Shown here piece after piece: positions 37,201-51,300 of a stretch of DNA of 64,000 bases. Position numbers and translations under genes: made by a program. Position 1 is the first letter of the stretch, and every line of letters starts with the position of its first letter. Source of the DNA: Cristatella mucedo (lineage: Eukaryota > Bryozoa > Phylactolaemata > Cristatellidae); assembly GCA_009760855.2 (NCBI GenBank), contig WPIO01000002.1, forward strand, positions 15,731,001 to 15,795,000, given 5' to 3'. Below the pieces are notes generated by a model. That model saw nothing but the letters and a program-made list of their open reading frames with translations. It had not been told where the DNA came from and made no database searches.

Positions 37201-38564
37201 TAGGCTATTCGCACATGAATATCTTGTTTCGCATGAGTTCGCACCTGGTCGCACAACATCTAGAAACCTTAAATATACTTGTCGGAGTGTGTGGTAGCTC
37301 TAAGCAGAGTGCTGTGCCTTACTTTAGGCAATTCCCACCTAAATAACTCATTTCGTTTGAGTTTGGAGCAGATCGCGAAATATAAGTGAAATCTCGAATC
37401 GTCTTGTCTCAGCGTGCAGTAGCTTGCTGCAGAGTGCGGTTCCTTGCTTTAGGCGATTTGCACTTAAAGAAATTATTTCGCATGAGACTGCCAAAGATCG
37501 CTTAATATAAAGACACCTTAATACTGCTAGTACTAGCGTGCAGTAACTTGCTGCAGAGTGCTGAGCCTTGCTTTAGACTATTCACACTTAATTAACTGGT
37601 TTTCCACGAGTTAGCATCAGATCGCACAATATCTAGATACTTTAAATCCACCCGTCGAAGCGTGCAGGAGCTGGCTGCAGAGTGCAGAGCCTTGCTTTAA
37701 GCAACTGCACTTAAATAACTCATTTCGCTCGAGTTTACAGCAGATATCGGAATATTAAGACATCTAGAATCAGCTCGTAACAGCGTGCAGTAACTTGCTG
37801 CAGAGTGTGGTGCCTTGCTTTAGGCTATTAGCACATGAATAACTCATCTCGCATGAGTTCGCTGCAGATCGCACACTAACTACAAATTTTTGATATACTC
37901 GTCAAAGCATACGGTTGCTGTAGCAGAGTGCAGAGCCTTGCTTTTGGCAATCGCACTTTAATAACTCATGTCGCTTGAGTTTGCAGCAGATCTCGTTATA
38001 TCGTGACATCTCGAATATGCTAGTACCAGCATGCAGTAACTTGCTGTAGAGTGCGGCTCCTTGCTTTAGGCTATTCACACTTGAATAACTTATTTTGCAC
38101 GAGTCTGCAGCGGATCACTGAATACAAAGACACGTCGATACTGCTCTTACCAGCGTGCAGTAACTTGCTTTAGACTTCAGGGCCTTGCTTTAGGCTATTT
38201 ACACTTGAATGACCGGTTTCGCATGAGTTAGCAGCAGATCGCACAATATCTAGATACTTTAAATCAACCCGTCGAAGCCTGCAGGAGCTGGCAGCAGAGT
38301 GCAAAGCCTTGCTTTGGGCAATCGCACTTGAATATTTTATATCGCACGAGTTCGCTGCAGATCGCACACTAACTACAAACTTTAAATATACTCGTTAGAG
38401 CATAGAGTAGCTGGCAGCAGAGTGCTGCAACTTGCTTTAAGCTATTCCCACATCAATATCTTGTTTCGCATGAGTTCGCACCTGATCGCACAACATCTAG
38501 AAACCTTGAATATACTTAACGGAGTGTATGGTAGGTCTAAGCAGAGTGCTGTGCCTTGCTTTAG
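31275..38564 (+). repeat. 7.29-kb higher-order repeat unit, copy 2
   Basis: Nearly identical to copy 1 across its whole length. Visible differences include the extra C at about 31,501 and TTAATTAAC near 37,592 where copy 1 has TTAAATAAC (30,302). The left junction joins a GGTAGGTCTAAGCAGAGTG monomer to the AATTCCCACCTAAAACACTC start of the unit; the same junction recurs at the copy 2/copy 3 border. Confidence 0.9.
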
Positions 38565-41500
38565 GCAATTCCCACCTAAAACACTCATTTCGCTTGAGTT
38601 TGCAGCAGATCGCGGAAATAAGTTAAATCTCGAATCATCTAGTCGCAGCGTGCAATTGCTTGCTGGAGAGTGTGGCTCCTTGCTTTAGGCGATTTGCACT
38701 TAAAGAACTTATTTCGCATGATTCTGCAAAAGATCAGTGAATATAAAGAAACCTCGATACTGCTTGTACTAGCGTGCAGTAACTTACTGCCGAGTGCAGA
38801 GCTTTGCTTTAGGCTATTCACACTTAAATAACTGGTTTTGCATGAATTCGCATCAGATCGCACAATATCTAGATACTTTAAATCCACCCGTCGTAGCGCG
38901 AGGAGCTGGCAGCAGAGTGCAGAGCCTTGCTTTAGGCAACTGGACTGAAATAACTTTTTTCGCATGACTTCGCTGCAGATCGCACACTAACTACAAACTT
39001 TTAATATACTCGTCAGAGCATACAGTAGCTGCAGCAAAGTGCTGCACCTGCCTTTAGGCTATTCGCACTTAGATAACTCGTTTGGCATTGGTTGGCTCCT
39101 GATCGCACAATATCTTGAAACCTTAAATGTACTTGTCGGAGCCTGGGGTAGCTTGCAGCAGATTGCTGTGCCTTGCTTTAGGCCATTCCTACCTAAATAA
39201 CTCATTTCGCTTGAGTTTACAGCAGATCGCGGAATATAAGGACATCTCGAATATGCTCGTACCAGCGTGCAGCAACTTACTGCAGAGTGGGGAGCCTTGC
39301 TTTAGGCTATTCACACTTAAATAACTGGTTTCGCATGAGTTCGCAGCAGATCGCACAATATCTAGATACTTTAAATCCACCCGTCGAAGCGTGCTGGAGC
39401 TGGCTGCAGAGTGCAGAGCCTTGCTTTAGGCAATCTCACTTAAATAACAAATTTCGCTTGAGTTTGCAGCAGATCTTGATATATTTTGACGTCTCGAATG
39501 TGCTCGTACCAGCGTGCAGTAACTTGCTTCGGAGTGTGGTGCCTTGCTTTAGGCTATTAGCACTTGAATAACTCGTTTCGCATGAGTTCGCCCCTGATCG
39601 CACAATATCTAGTAACCTTAAATATACTTGGAGTTTGCCGTAGCTGTAAGCAGAGTGCTGTGCCTTGCTTTAGGCTATTCACACTTGAATAACTCATTTC
39701 GCATGGATGGGCACCTGATCGCACAATATCTAGAAACCTAAATTATACTTGTCGGAGCGATCGGTAGATTGCAGCAGAGTGCTGTGCCTTGCTATAGGCC
39801 GTTCCCATCTGAATTACTCATTTCGCTTGAGTTTGCAGCAGATCGCAGAGTATAAGTGAATTCTCGAATCATTTCGTCGCAGCTTGCAGTAGCTTGCAAC
39901 AGAGTGTGGCGTCTTGCTTTAGGCCATTTGCTCTTAAAGAATTCATTTCGCATGAGTTTGCAGCAGATCGCTGAATATGAAGGTACCTCGATACTGCTCG
40001 TTATAGCATGCGATAACTACCTGCAGAGTGCGGTGCCTTGCATTGAGCCATTCGCACTTGAATAACTTATTTTGCATGAGTCTGCAGCAGATCGCTAAAT
40101 ACAAAGAAACCTCGATGCTGCTTGTACCTGCGTGCAGTAACTTGCTGCAGAGTGCGGCGCCTTGCATTGGGCTATTCACACTTGAATAACTGGTTTCGCA
40201 TGAGTTCGCAGCAGATCGCACAATATCTAGATACTTTAAATCTACCTGTCGAGGCCTGCAGGAGCTGGCGGGAGAGTGCAGAGCCTCGCTTTAGGCAGTC
40301 GCACTTGAATAACTCACATCGCATGAGTTAGCTGCAGATCGCACACTAACTACAAACTTTTAATATACTCGTCAGTGCGAACGGTAGCTGGCAGCAAAGT
40401 GCTGCACCTTGCTTTAGGGTATTCGCACTTAAATAACTCGTTTCTCATAAGTTCGCACCTGATCGCACAGCATCTAGAAACCTTCAATATACTTAACGGA
40501 GTGTATGGTAGGTCTAAGCAGAGTGCTGTGCCTTGCTTTAGGCAATTTCCCACCTGAACAACTCATTTCGCTTAAGTTTGCAGCAGATCGCGGGTTATAA
40601 GTAAAATCTCGAATCATCTCGTCGGAGTGTGCAGTAGCTTCCTGCAAAGTGAGGCGCCTTGCTTTAGGCGATTTGCACTGAAAGAACTCATTTCGCTTGA
40701 GTTTGCAGCAGACATCGGAATATTAAGACATCTCGAATCTGCTCGTACCAGCGTGCAGTAACTTGCTGCAGAGTGTGGTGCCTTTCTAGGCTATTCACAC
40801 TTAAATAAATGGCTGCGCATGAGTTGGCTGCAGATCGCATAATATCTAGATACTTTAAATAGGCCCGACGAAGGGTGCAGGAGCTGGCAGCAGAGTGCAG
40901 AGCTTTGCTTTATGCAACTGCACTTAAATAACTCATTTCGCTTGAGTTTGCAGTAGATATCGGAATATTAAGACATCTCGAATCTGCTCGCACCAGCGTG
41001 CAGTAACTTGCTGCAGAGTGTGGAGCCTTGCTTTAGGCTATTCACACTAAAATAACTGGTTTCGCATGAGTTCGCAGCAGATCGCACAATATCTACATAC
41101 TTTAAATCCACCCGACGAAGAGTGCAGGAGCTGGCAGCAAGGTGCAGAACCTTGGTTGATTCAAACGCACTTGAATATCTCATTTCGCATGACTTTGCTG
41201 CAGATAGCCCAATAACTACAAACTTTTATTACTCGTCAGAGAATACGGTAGCTGAAGAAGAGTGCTGCACCTTGCTTTAGGCTATTCGCACTTGAGTAAC
41301 TTGTTTTGCTTGGGTTGGCACCTGATCGCAAAATATCTAGACACCTTAAATACACTTGTCGGAGCATGGGGTAGCTTGCAGCAGAGTGCTGTGCCTTGCT
41401 TAAGGCCATTCCCACCTAAATAACTTATTTCGCACGAATTTGCAGCAGATCGCGGAATTTAAGTGAAATGTCGAATCATTTCGTCGCAGCGTGCAGTAGC

Positions 41501-44500
41501 TTGCTGCATAGTGTGGCGCCTTGCTTTACGCCACTTGCACTTAAAGAACTCATTTCGCATGAGTTTGCAGCAGATCACGGAATATGAAGATGCCTCGATA
41601 GTGCTCGTTGTAGTGTGCAATAACTTGCTGCAGAGTGCGGCGCCTTGCTTAAGGCGATTTGCATTTGAAGAACTCATTTCGCTTGAGTCTGCAGAAGATC
41701 GCTGAATATAAAGACACCTCGATACTGCTCGTACCAGTGTGCAGTAAGTTGCTGCAGAGCGTGGTGCCCTGCTTTACGCAATTTGCACTTAAAGAACTCA
41801 TTTCGCATGAGTTTGCAGCAGATCGCGGAATGTGAAGATACCTCGATACTGCTCGTACCAGCATGCAGTGACTTGCTGCAGAGTGCAGCGCCTTGCTTTA
41901 GGCTATTCACATCCTAATACCTGGTTTTGCATGAGTTCGCACTAGATCGCACAATATCTAGATACTTTAAATCCACCTGTCGAAGCTTGCAGGAGCTGGC
42001 AGCACAGTGCTGAGCCTTGCTTTAGGCAATCGCAGTTGAATATTTCATATCGCATGAGTTTTCTGCAGATCCCACACTTACTACAAACTTTTTAAATACT
42101 CGTCAGAGCATACGGTAGCTTGCAGCAGAGTGCTGCACCGTGCTTTAGGCTACTCGCACTTGAATAACTCGTTTCGCGTGAGTTCGCACCTGATGACACA
42201 ATAACTTAAACCTTAAATATACTTGGAGTGTGCCGTAGCTCTAAGCACAGTGCTGTGCCTTGCTTTAGGCAATTTCCACCTAAACAATTTATTACACCTA
42301 AGTTTGCAGCAGATCGCGAAATTTATGTGCACTCTCTAATCATCTCGTCGCAGCTTGCAGTAGCTTGTTGCAGAGTGAGGCGCCTTGCTTTAGGCGATTT
42401 CCACTTAAAAAACTTATTTCGCATGAGTCTGCAAAAGATCGCTGAATATAAAGACACCTCGATACTGCTCGTACCAGCGTGCAGTAACTTGCTGCAGAGT
42501 GCTGAGCCTTGCTTTAGACTATTCACACTTAAATACCTGGTTTTGCTTGAGTTCGCGTCAGATCGCACAATATCTAGATACTTTAAATCCACCCGTCAAA
42601 GCGTGGGGAGCTGGCAGCAGAGTGCAGAGCCTTGCTATATGCAACTGCACTTAAATAACTCATTTCGCATGACTTCGCTGCAGATCGCACACTAACTGCA
42701 AACTTTTAATATACTCGTCAGAGCATACAGTAGCTGCAGCAAAGTGCTGCACCTTCCTTAAGCTATTTTCAGCTAGATAACTTGTTTTGCATGGGTTGGC
42801 ACCTGATCGCACAATATCTAGAAACCTTAAATGTTCTTGTCGGAGCTTGGGGTTACTTGCTGCAGATTGCTGTGCCTTGCTTTAGGCCATTCCCACCTAA
42901 ATAACTCATTTCGCTTAAGTTTGCAGCAGATCGCGGGTTATAAGTAAAATCTCGAATCATCTCGTCGGAGTGTGCAGTAGCTTCCTGCAAAGTGAGGCGC
43001 CTTGCTTAAGGCGATTTGCACTTAAAGAACTCATTTCGCTTGAGTTTGCAGCAGACATCGGAATATTAGCACATCTCGAATCTGCTCGTACCAGCGTGCA
43101 GTAACTTGCTGCAGAGTGTGGCGCCTTTCTAGGCTATTCACACTTAAATAACTGGTTGCGCATGAGTTGGCTGCAGATCGCATAATATCTAGATACTTTA
43201 AATAGGCCCGACGAAGGGTGCAGGAGCTGGCAGCAGAGTACCGAGCCTTGGTTTATTCAAACGCACTTGAATAACTCATTTCACATGACTTCGCTGCAGA
43301 TAGCACACTAACTACAAACTTTTATTACTCGTCAGAGCATACGGTAGCTGCAGCAGAGTGCTGCACCTTGCTTTAGGCTATTCGCACTTGAATAACTCGT
43401 TTTGCATGAGTTAGCTCCTGATCGCACATAATCTAGAAACCTTAAATATACTTGTCGGAGCGTGCGGTATTTTGAAGCAGAGTGCTGTGCCATGCATTAG
43501 GCCATTCCCACCTAAGTAACTTATTTCGCTTGAGTTTGTAGCAGATCGCGGAATATAAGTGAAATCTCGAATCATTTCGTCGCAGCCTGCAGTAGCTTGC
43601 TGCATAGTGTGGCGCCTTGCTTTAGGCCATTTGCACTTAAAGAACTCATTTCGCATGACTTTGCAGCAGATCACGGTATATGAAGATGCGTCGATAGTGC
43701 TCGTTGTAGTGTGGAATAACTTGCTGCAGAGTGCGGCGCCTTGCTTAAGGCAATTTGCATTTAAACAACTCATTTCCCATGAGTCTGCAGAAGATCGCTG
43801 AATATAAAGACACCTCGATACTGCTCGCACCAGTGTGCAGTAATTTGCTGTAGCGTGCGGTTCCATGGTTTAGTCGATTTGCACTTAAAGAAATTATTTC
43901 GCATGAGTCTGCAAAAGATCGCTGAATATAAAGACACCTCGGTACCGCTCGTACCAGCGTGCAGTAACTTGCTGCAGAGTGCAGCGCCTTGCTTTAGGCT
44001 ATTCACACCTAAATAACTGGTTTTGCTTGAGTTAGCATCAGATAGCACAATATCTAGATACTTTAAATCCACCCGTCGAAGTGTGCAGGAGCTGGCTGCA
44101 GAGTGGAGAGCCTTGCTTTATGCAATCGCACTTAAATAACTCATTTCGCTTGAGTTTGCAGCAGATCTTGCAATATTATGACGTCTCGAATCTGTTCGTA
44201 TCAGCGTGCAGTAACTTGCTGCAGAGTGCAGCTCCTTGCTTTAGGCGATTCACACTTGAATAACTGGTTTCGAATGAGTTCGCATTAGGTCGCACAATAT
44301 CTAGATACTTTGAATCTACCCGTCGAAGCGTGCAGGAGCTGGCAGCAGAGTGTAGAGCCTTGCTTTAGGCAATCGCACTTGAATAACTCACATCGCATGA
44401 GTTCGCTGCAGATCGCACACTAACTACAAACTTTTGATACACTCGGTAGAGCGTACGGGAGGTGGCAGCAGAGTGCAGCACCTTGCTTTAGGCTATTCGC

Positions 44501-45378
44501 ACATGAATATCTTGTTTCGCATGAGTTCGCACCTGGTCGCACAACATCTAGAAACCTTAAATATACTTGTCGGAGTGTGTGGTAGCTCTAAGCAGAGTGC
44601 TGTGCCTTACTTTAGGCAATTCCCACCTAAATAACTCATTTCGTTTGAGTTTGGAGCAGATCGCGAAATATAAGTGAAATCTCGAATCGTCTTGTCTCAG
44701 CGTGCAGTAGCTTGCTGCAGAGTGCGGTTCCTTGCTTTAGGCGATTTGCACTTAAAGAAATTATTTCGCATGAGACTGCCAAAGATCGCTTAATATAAAG
44801 ACACCTTAATACTGCTAGTACTAGCGTGCAGTAACTTGCTGCAGAGTGCTGAGCCTTGCTTTAGACTATTCACACTTAATTAACTGGTTTTCCACGAGTT
44901 AGCATCAGATCGCACAATATCTAGATACTTTAAATCCACCCGTCGAAGCGTGCAGGAGCTGGCTGCAGAGTGCAGAGCCTTGCTTTAAGCAACTGCACTT
45001 AAATAACTCATTTCGCTCGAGTTTACAGCAGATATCGGAATATTAAGACATCTAGAATCAGCTCGTAACAGCGTGCAGTAACTTGCTGCAGAGTGTGGTG
45101 CCTTGCTTTAGGCTATTAGCACATGAATAACTCATCTCGCATGAGTTCGCTGCAGATCGCACACTAACTACAAATTTTTGATATACTCGTCAAAGCATAC
45201 GGTTGCTGTAGCAGAGTGCAGAGCCTTGCTTTTGGCAATCGCACTTTAATAACTCATGTCGCTTGAGTTTGCAGCAGATCTCGTTATATCGTGACATCTC
45301 GAATATGCTAGTACCAGCATGCAGTAACTTGCTGTAGAGTGCGGCTCCTTGCTTTAGGCTATTCACACTTGAATAACT
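38565..45378 (+). repeat. 7.29-kb higher-order repeat unit, copy 3 (incomplete, ~6.8 kb)
   Basis: Matches copy 2 at offset 7,290, then 7,289 after loss of one A near 38,615, then 7,288 after the extra C is absent. The match ends at GAATAACT (45,378). Copy 2 continues there TATTTTGCACGAG, but this copy continues GGTTTCGCATTAG. The last roughly 475-485 bp of the unit are therefore missing. It carries AAACCTCG near 38,750 where copies 1 and 2 have AATTCTCG, and G at 42,557 where copy 2 has A (35,269). Confidence 0.88.
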
Positions 45379-48300
45379 GGTTTCGCATTAGTTCGCAGCA
45401 GGTCGCACAATATCTAAATACTCTAAATTTAGCCATCGAAGCTTGGATTAGATGGCAGCAGAGAGCGGTGCCTTGCATTGAGCCATTCGCACTTGAATAA
45501 CTTATTTTGCATGAGTCGGCAGCAGATCGCTATATACAAAGACACCTCGATACTGCTTGTACCTGCATGTAGTAACTTGCTGCAAACTGCTGTGCCTTGC
45601 TTTAAGCTATTCACACTTGAATAAATGGTTTCGCATGAGTTCGCAGCCGATCGCACTATATCTAGATACTTTAAATGCACCTGTCGAGGCCTGCAGGACC
45701 TGGCAGCAGAGTGCTGAGCCTTGCTTTAGGCAGTCGCACTTGAATCACTAATATCGCATGAGTTTGCTGCAGATCAAGGAATATTAAGATACCTCGATAC
45801 TTCTCGTTATAGCGTGTAATAACTTGCAGGAGAATGCGGCGCCTCGCATTGAGCCATTCGCACTTGAATAACCTATTTTGCATTAGTCTGCAAGAGATCG
45901 CTGAACACAAAGACACCTCGATACTTCTCGTACCAGCATGCAGTAACTTGCTGCAGAGTGAGGGGCCTTGCTTTAAGCTATTCAAACTTGAATAGCTGGT
46001 TTTGCATGAGGTCGCAGCAGATCGCACAATATCTGGATACTTTAAATCCACCCGTCGAAGCGTGCAGGAGCTAGCAGCAGAGTGCAGAGCCTTGCTTTAG
46101 GCAGTCGCACTTGAATAACTCATATCGCATGAGTTAGCTGCAGATCGCACACTAACTACAAACTTTTAATATACTCGTAAGAGCATACGGTAGTTGGCTG
46201 CAGAGTGCTGCACCTTGGTTAAGGCTACTCACACTTGAATAACTCATTTCGCATGGATGTGCACCTGATCGCACAATATCTAGAAACCTTAAAAATACTT
46301 GTCGGAGCATTCCGTAGATTGCAGCAGATTGCTGTGCTTTGATTTAGGCCATTCCCATCCAAATTACTCATTTTGCTTGAGTTTGCAGCGGATCGCAGAA
46401 TATAAGTGAAATCTCGAATCATTTCGTCGCAGAATGCAGTAGCTTGCTACAGCGTGTGGCGCCTTGCTTCAGGCCATTTGCACTTAAAGAATTCATTTTG
46501 CATGAGTTTTCAGAAGATCGCAGAATATGAAGATTCCTCGACACTGCTCGTCAATGCGTGCGATAACTACCTGCACAGCTCCTTACATTTTGCCATTCGC
46601 ACTTGAATAACTTATTTTGCATGAGTCTGTGGAAGATCGCTGAATGCAAAGAGGCCTCGATACTGTTCGTACCGGCATGCAGTAACTTGCTGCAGAGTGA
46701 GGCGCCTTGATTTTGGCTATTCACGCTTAAATAACTGGTTCCTCACGTGTTAGCAGCATATCGCACAATATCTAGATACTTTAAATCCACCCGTCAAAGC
46801 CTAAGGAGCTGGCTGCAGAGTGCAGAGCCTTGGTTAATTCCAACGCACTTGAATAACTCATTTCGCATGACTTCGCTGCAGATAGCACACTAACTATAAA
46901 CTTTTATTACTCGTCAGAGCATATGGTAGCTGCGGCAGAGTACTGCACCTTGCTTTAGGCTATTCGCACTTGAATAACTCGTTTGGCATGGGTTGGCACC
47001 TGATCGCGGAATATCTAGAAACCTTAAATGTACTTGTCGGAGCTTGGGGTAGCTTGCAGCAGATTGCTGTGCCTTGCTTTAGGCCATTCACTCCTAAATA
47101 ACTTATTTCGCTTGAGTTTCCAGATCATCGTGGAATATAAGTGAAATCTCTAATCTTTTCGTCCCAGCGTGCAGTAGCTTGCTGCAGAGTGTGGCGCCTT
47201 GCTTTAGGCGATTTGCACTTAAAGAACTCATTTCGCATGAGTTTGCAGCAGATCGCGGAATGTGAAGACACCTCGATAGTGCTCGTTATAGCATGGGATG
47301 CCTTGCTGCAGAGTGCAGCGCCTTGCATTAAGCCATTCGCACTTGAATAACAGATTTCGCATAAGTCTGCAGCAGATCGTTGAATGCAAAGACACCTCGA
47401 TACTGCTCGTACCAGCGTGCAGTAACTTGCGGCAGAGTGCAGCGCCTTGCTTTAGGCTATTCACACTTAAATACCTGGTTTTGCATGAGTTCGCACTAGA
47501 TCGCACAATATCTAGATACTTTAAATCCACCTGTCGAAGCTTGCAGGAGCTGGCAGCACCGAGCAGAGCCTTGCTTTAGGCAGTCGCACTTGAATATTTC
47601 ATATCGCATGAGTTTGCTGCAGATCGCACACTAACTACAAACTTTTAAAATACTCGTCAGAGCATACGGTAGTTTGCACCAGATTGCTGTGCCTTGCTTT
47701 AGGCAATCGCACCTAAATAACTGATTTCGCTTGAGTTTACAGCAGATCGCGGAATATTAAGACATCTCGAATATGCTCTTACCAGCGTGCAGTAAGTTCC
47801 TGCAAAGTGCTGAGATTTGCTTTAGGCTATTCAAACTTATAAAACTGGTTTCGCATGAGTTCGCAGCAGATCGCACAATATCTAGATACTTTAAATCCAC
47901 CCGTCGAAGCGTGCAGGAGCTGGCTGCAGAGTGCAGAGCGTTGCTTTAGGCAATCGCACTTAAATAACTCATTTCGCTTAAGTTTGCAGCAGAGCTTGCT
48001 ATATTATGACGTCTCGAATCTGCTCGTACCAGCTTGCAGTAACTTACTGCAGCGTGAGGCGCCTTGCTTTAGGCTAGTCACACATGAATAACTATTTTCG
48101 CATGAGTTTGCAGCCGATCGCACAATATCTAGATACTTTAAATTCACCTGTCGAAGCGTGCAGGAGCTGGCAAAAGAGTGCAGAGCCTTGCATTAGGCGA
48201 TTTGCACTTAAAGAACTTATTTCGCTTGAGTCTGCAAAAGATCGCTTAATATTAAGACACCTCAATACTGCTAGTAGCGGATTGAAGTAACTTGCTGCAG

Positions 48301-51300
48301 AGTGCGGCTCCTTGCTTTAGGCTATTCACAATTAAATAACTGGTTTTCCACGAGTTAGCATCAGATCGCACAATATCTAGATACTTTAAATCCACCCGTC
48401 GAAGCGTGCAGGAGCTGGCTGCAGAGTGCAGAGCCTTGCTTTAAGCAACTGCACTTAAATAACTCATTTCGCTTGAGTTTTTAGCAGATATCGGAATATT
48501 AAGACATCTAGAATCAGCTCGTACCAGCGTGCAGTAACTTGCTGCAGAGTGTGGTGCCTTGCTTTAGGCCATTAGCACATGAATAACTCATCTCGCATGA
48601 GTTCGCTGCAGATCGCACAGTAACTACAAATTTTTGATATACTCGTCAAAGCATACGGTTGCTGTAGCAGAGTGCAGAGCCTTGCTTTAGGCAATCGCAC
48701 TTAAATAACTCATGTCGCTTGAGTTTGCAGCAGATCTCGTTATATCGTTACATCTCGAATATGCTAGTACCAGTATGCAGTAACTTGCTGTAGAGTGCGG
48801 CTCCTTGCTTTAGGCTATTCACACTTGAATAACTGGTTTCGCATTAGTTCGCAGCAGGTCGCTCAATATCTAGATACTTTAAATTTACCCGTCAAAGCGT
48901 GCATTAGCTGGCAGCAGAGAGCGGCGCCTCGCATCGAGCCATTCGCACTACTTGAATAACTTATTTTGCATTAGTCTGCAACAGATCGCTAAACACTAAG
49001 ACAACTCGATACTGCTCGTACCAGCGTGCAGTAACTTGCTGCAGAGTGAGGGGCCTTGCTTTAAGCTATTCAATTTTGAATAACTGGTTTTGCATGAGGT
49101 CGCAGCAGATCGCACAATATCTAGATACTTTAAATCCACCCGTCGAAGCGTGCAGGAGCTAGCAGCAGAGTGCAGAGTCTTGCTTTAGGCAGTCGCACTT
49201 GAATAACTCATATCGCATGAGTTAGCTGCAGATCGCACACTAACTACAATTTTTTAATATACTCGTAAGAGCATACGGTAGTTGGCAGCAGAGTGCTGCA
49301 CCTTGGTTTAGGCTACTCACACTTGAATAACTCATTTCGCATGGATGGGCACCTGATCGCACAATATCTAGAAACCTTATAAATACTTGTCGGAGCAATT
49401 GGTAGATTGCAGCAGAATGCTGTGCTTTGATTTAGGCCATTCCCATTTGAATTACTCATTTTGCTTGAGTTTGCAGCGGATCGCAGAATATAAGTAAAAT
49501 CTCGAATCATTTCGTCGCAGAATGCAGTAGCTTGCTACAGAGTGTGGCCGCTTGCTTCAGGCCATTTGCACTTAAAGAATTCATTTTGCATGAGTTTGCA
49601 GAAGATCGCAGAATATGAAGGTTCCTCGACACTGCTCGTTAAAGCCTGCGATTACTACCTGCAGAGCTCCTTGCATTTAGCCATTCGCACTTGAATAACT
49701 TATTTTGCATGAGTCTGCAGAAGATCGTTGAATGCAAAGACGCCTCGATACTGCTCGTACCGGCATGCGGTAACTTGCTGCAGAGTGAGGTGCCTTGCTT
49801 TCAGCTATTCAAACTTGAATAACTGGTTTCGCATGAGTTCGCAGCAGATCGCACAATATCTAGATACTTTAAGTCCACCCGTCGAAGCGTGCAGGAGCTG
49901 GCAGCAGAGTGCAGAGCCTTGCTTTAGGCAGTTGCACTTGAATAACTCATATCGCATGAGTTAGCTGCAGATCGCACACTAACTACAAACTTTTAATATA
50001 CTTGTAAGAGCATACGGTAGTTGGCAGGAGAGTGCTGCACCTTGCTTTAGGCGACTCACACTTGAATAATTCATTGCGCATGGATGGGCACCTAATCGCA
50101 CAATATCTAGAAACCTTAAATATACTTGTCGGAGCATTCGGCAGATTGCAGCAGAGTGCCGTGCTTTGCTTTAGGCCATTCCCATCCGAATTACTCATTT
50201 CGCTTGAGTTTGCAGCAGATCGCAGAATATAAGTGAAATTTCGAATCATTTCGTTGCAGCATGCAGTAGCTTGCTACAGAGTGTGGCGCCTTGCTTCAGG
50301 CCATTTGCACTTAAAGAATTCATTTTGCATGAGTCTGCGGAAGATCGCTGAATGCAAAGACGCCTCGATACTGCTCGTACCGGCATGCAGTAACTTGCTG
50401 CAGAGTGAGGCGCCTTGATTTTGGCTATTCACGCTTAAATAACTGGTTCCTCACGTGGTCGCAGCAGATCGCACAATATCTAGATACTTTAAATCCACCT
50501 GTCGAAGCGTGAGGAGCTGGCTGCAGAGTGCAGAGCCTTGGTTAATTCAAACACACTTGAATAACTCATTTCGCATGACTTCGCTGCAGATAGCACACTA
50601 ACTAAAAACTTTCATTACTCGTCAGAGCATACGGTAGCTGCGGCAGAGTACTGCACCTTGCTTTAGGCTATTCGCACTTGAATAACTCGTTTGGCATGGG
50701 TTGGCACCTGATCGCACAATATCTAGAAACCTCAATTATGCTTGAAGGAGTGTGCTGTAGCTCTAACCAGAGTGCTGTGCCTTGCTTTAGGCCATTCCCA
50801 CCTAAATAACTTATTTCGCTTGAGTTTGCAGCAGATCGCAGAATATAAGTGAAATCTCGAACCATTTCGTAGCAGCGTGCAGTAGCTTGCTACAGAGTGT
50901 GGCGCCTTACTTTAGGCTGTTCACACATGAATAACTATTTTCGCATGAGTTCGCACCTGATGACACAATAACTAGAAACCTTAAATATACTTGGAGTGTG
51001 CGGTAGCTCTAAGCAGAGTGCTGTGCCTTGCTTTAGGCAATTCTCACCTAAAAAAATCATTACTTTTAAGTTTGCAGCAGATCGCGAAATATAAGTGAAA
51101 TCTCAAATCATCTCGTCGCAGTGTGTAGTAGCTCTCTGCAAAGTGAGGCACTTTGCTTTAGGTGATTCGCACTTGAATAACTTATTTTGCATGAGTCTGC
51201 AAAAGATCGCTTAATGTAAAGACAGCTCGATACTGCTCGTACCAGCGTGCAGTAACTTGCTGCAGATTGAGGCGCCTTGCTTTTGGCTATTCACACTTGA

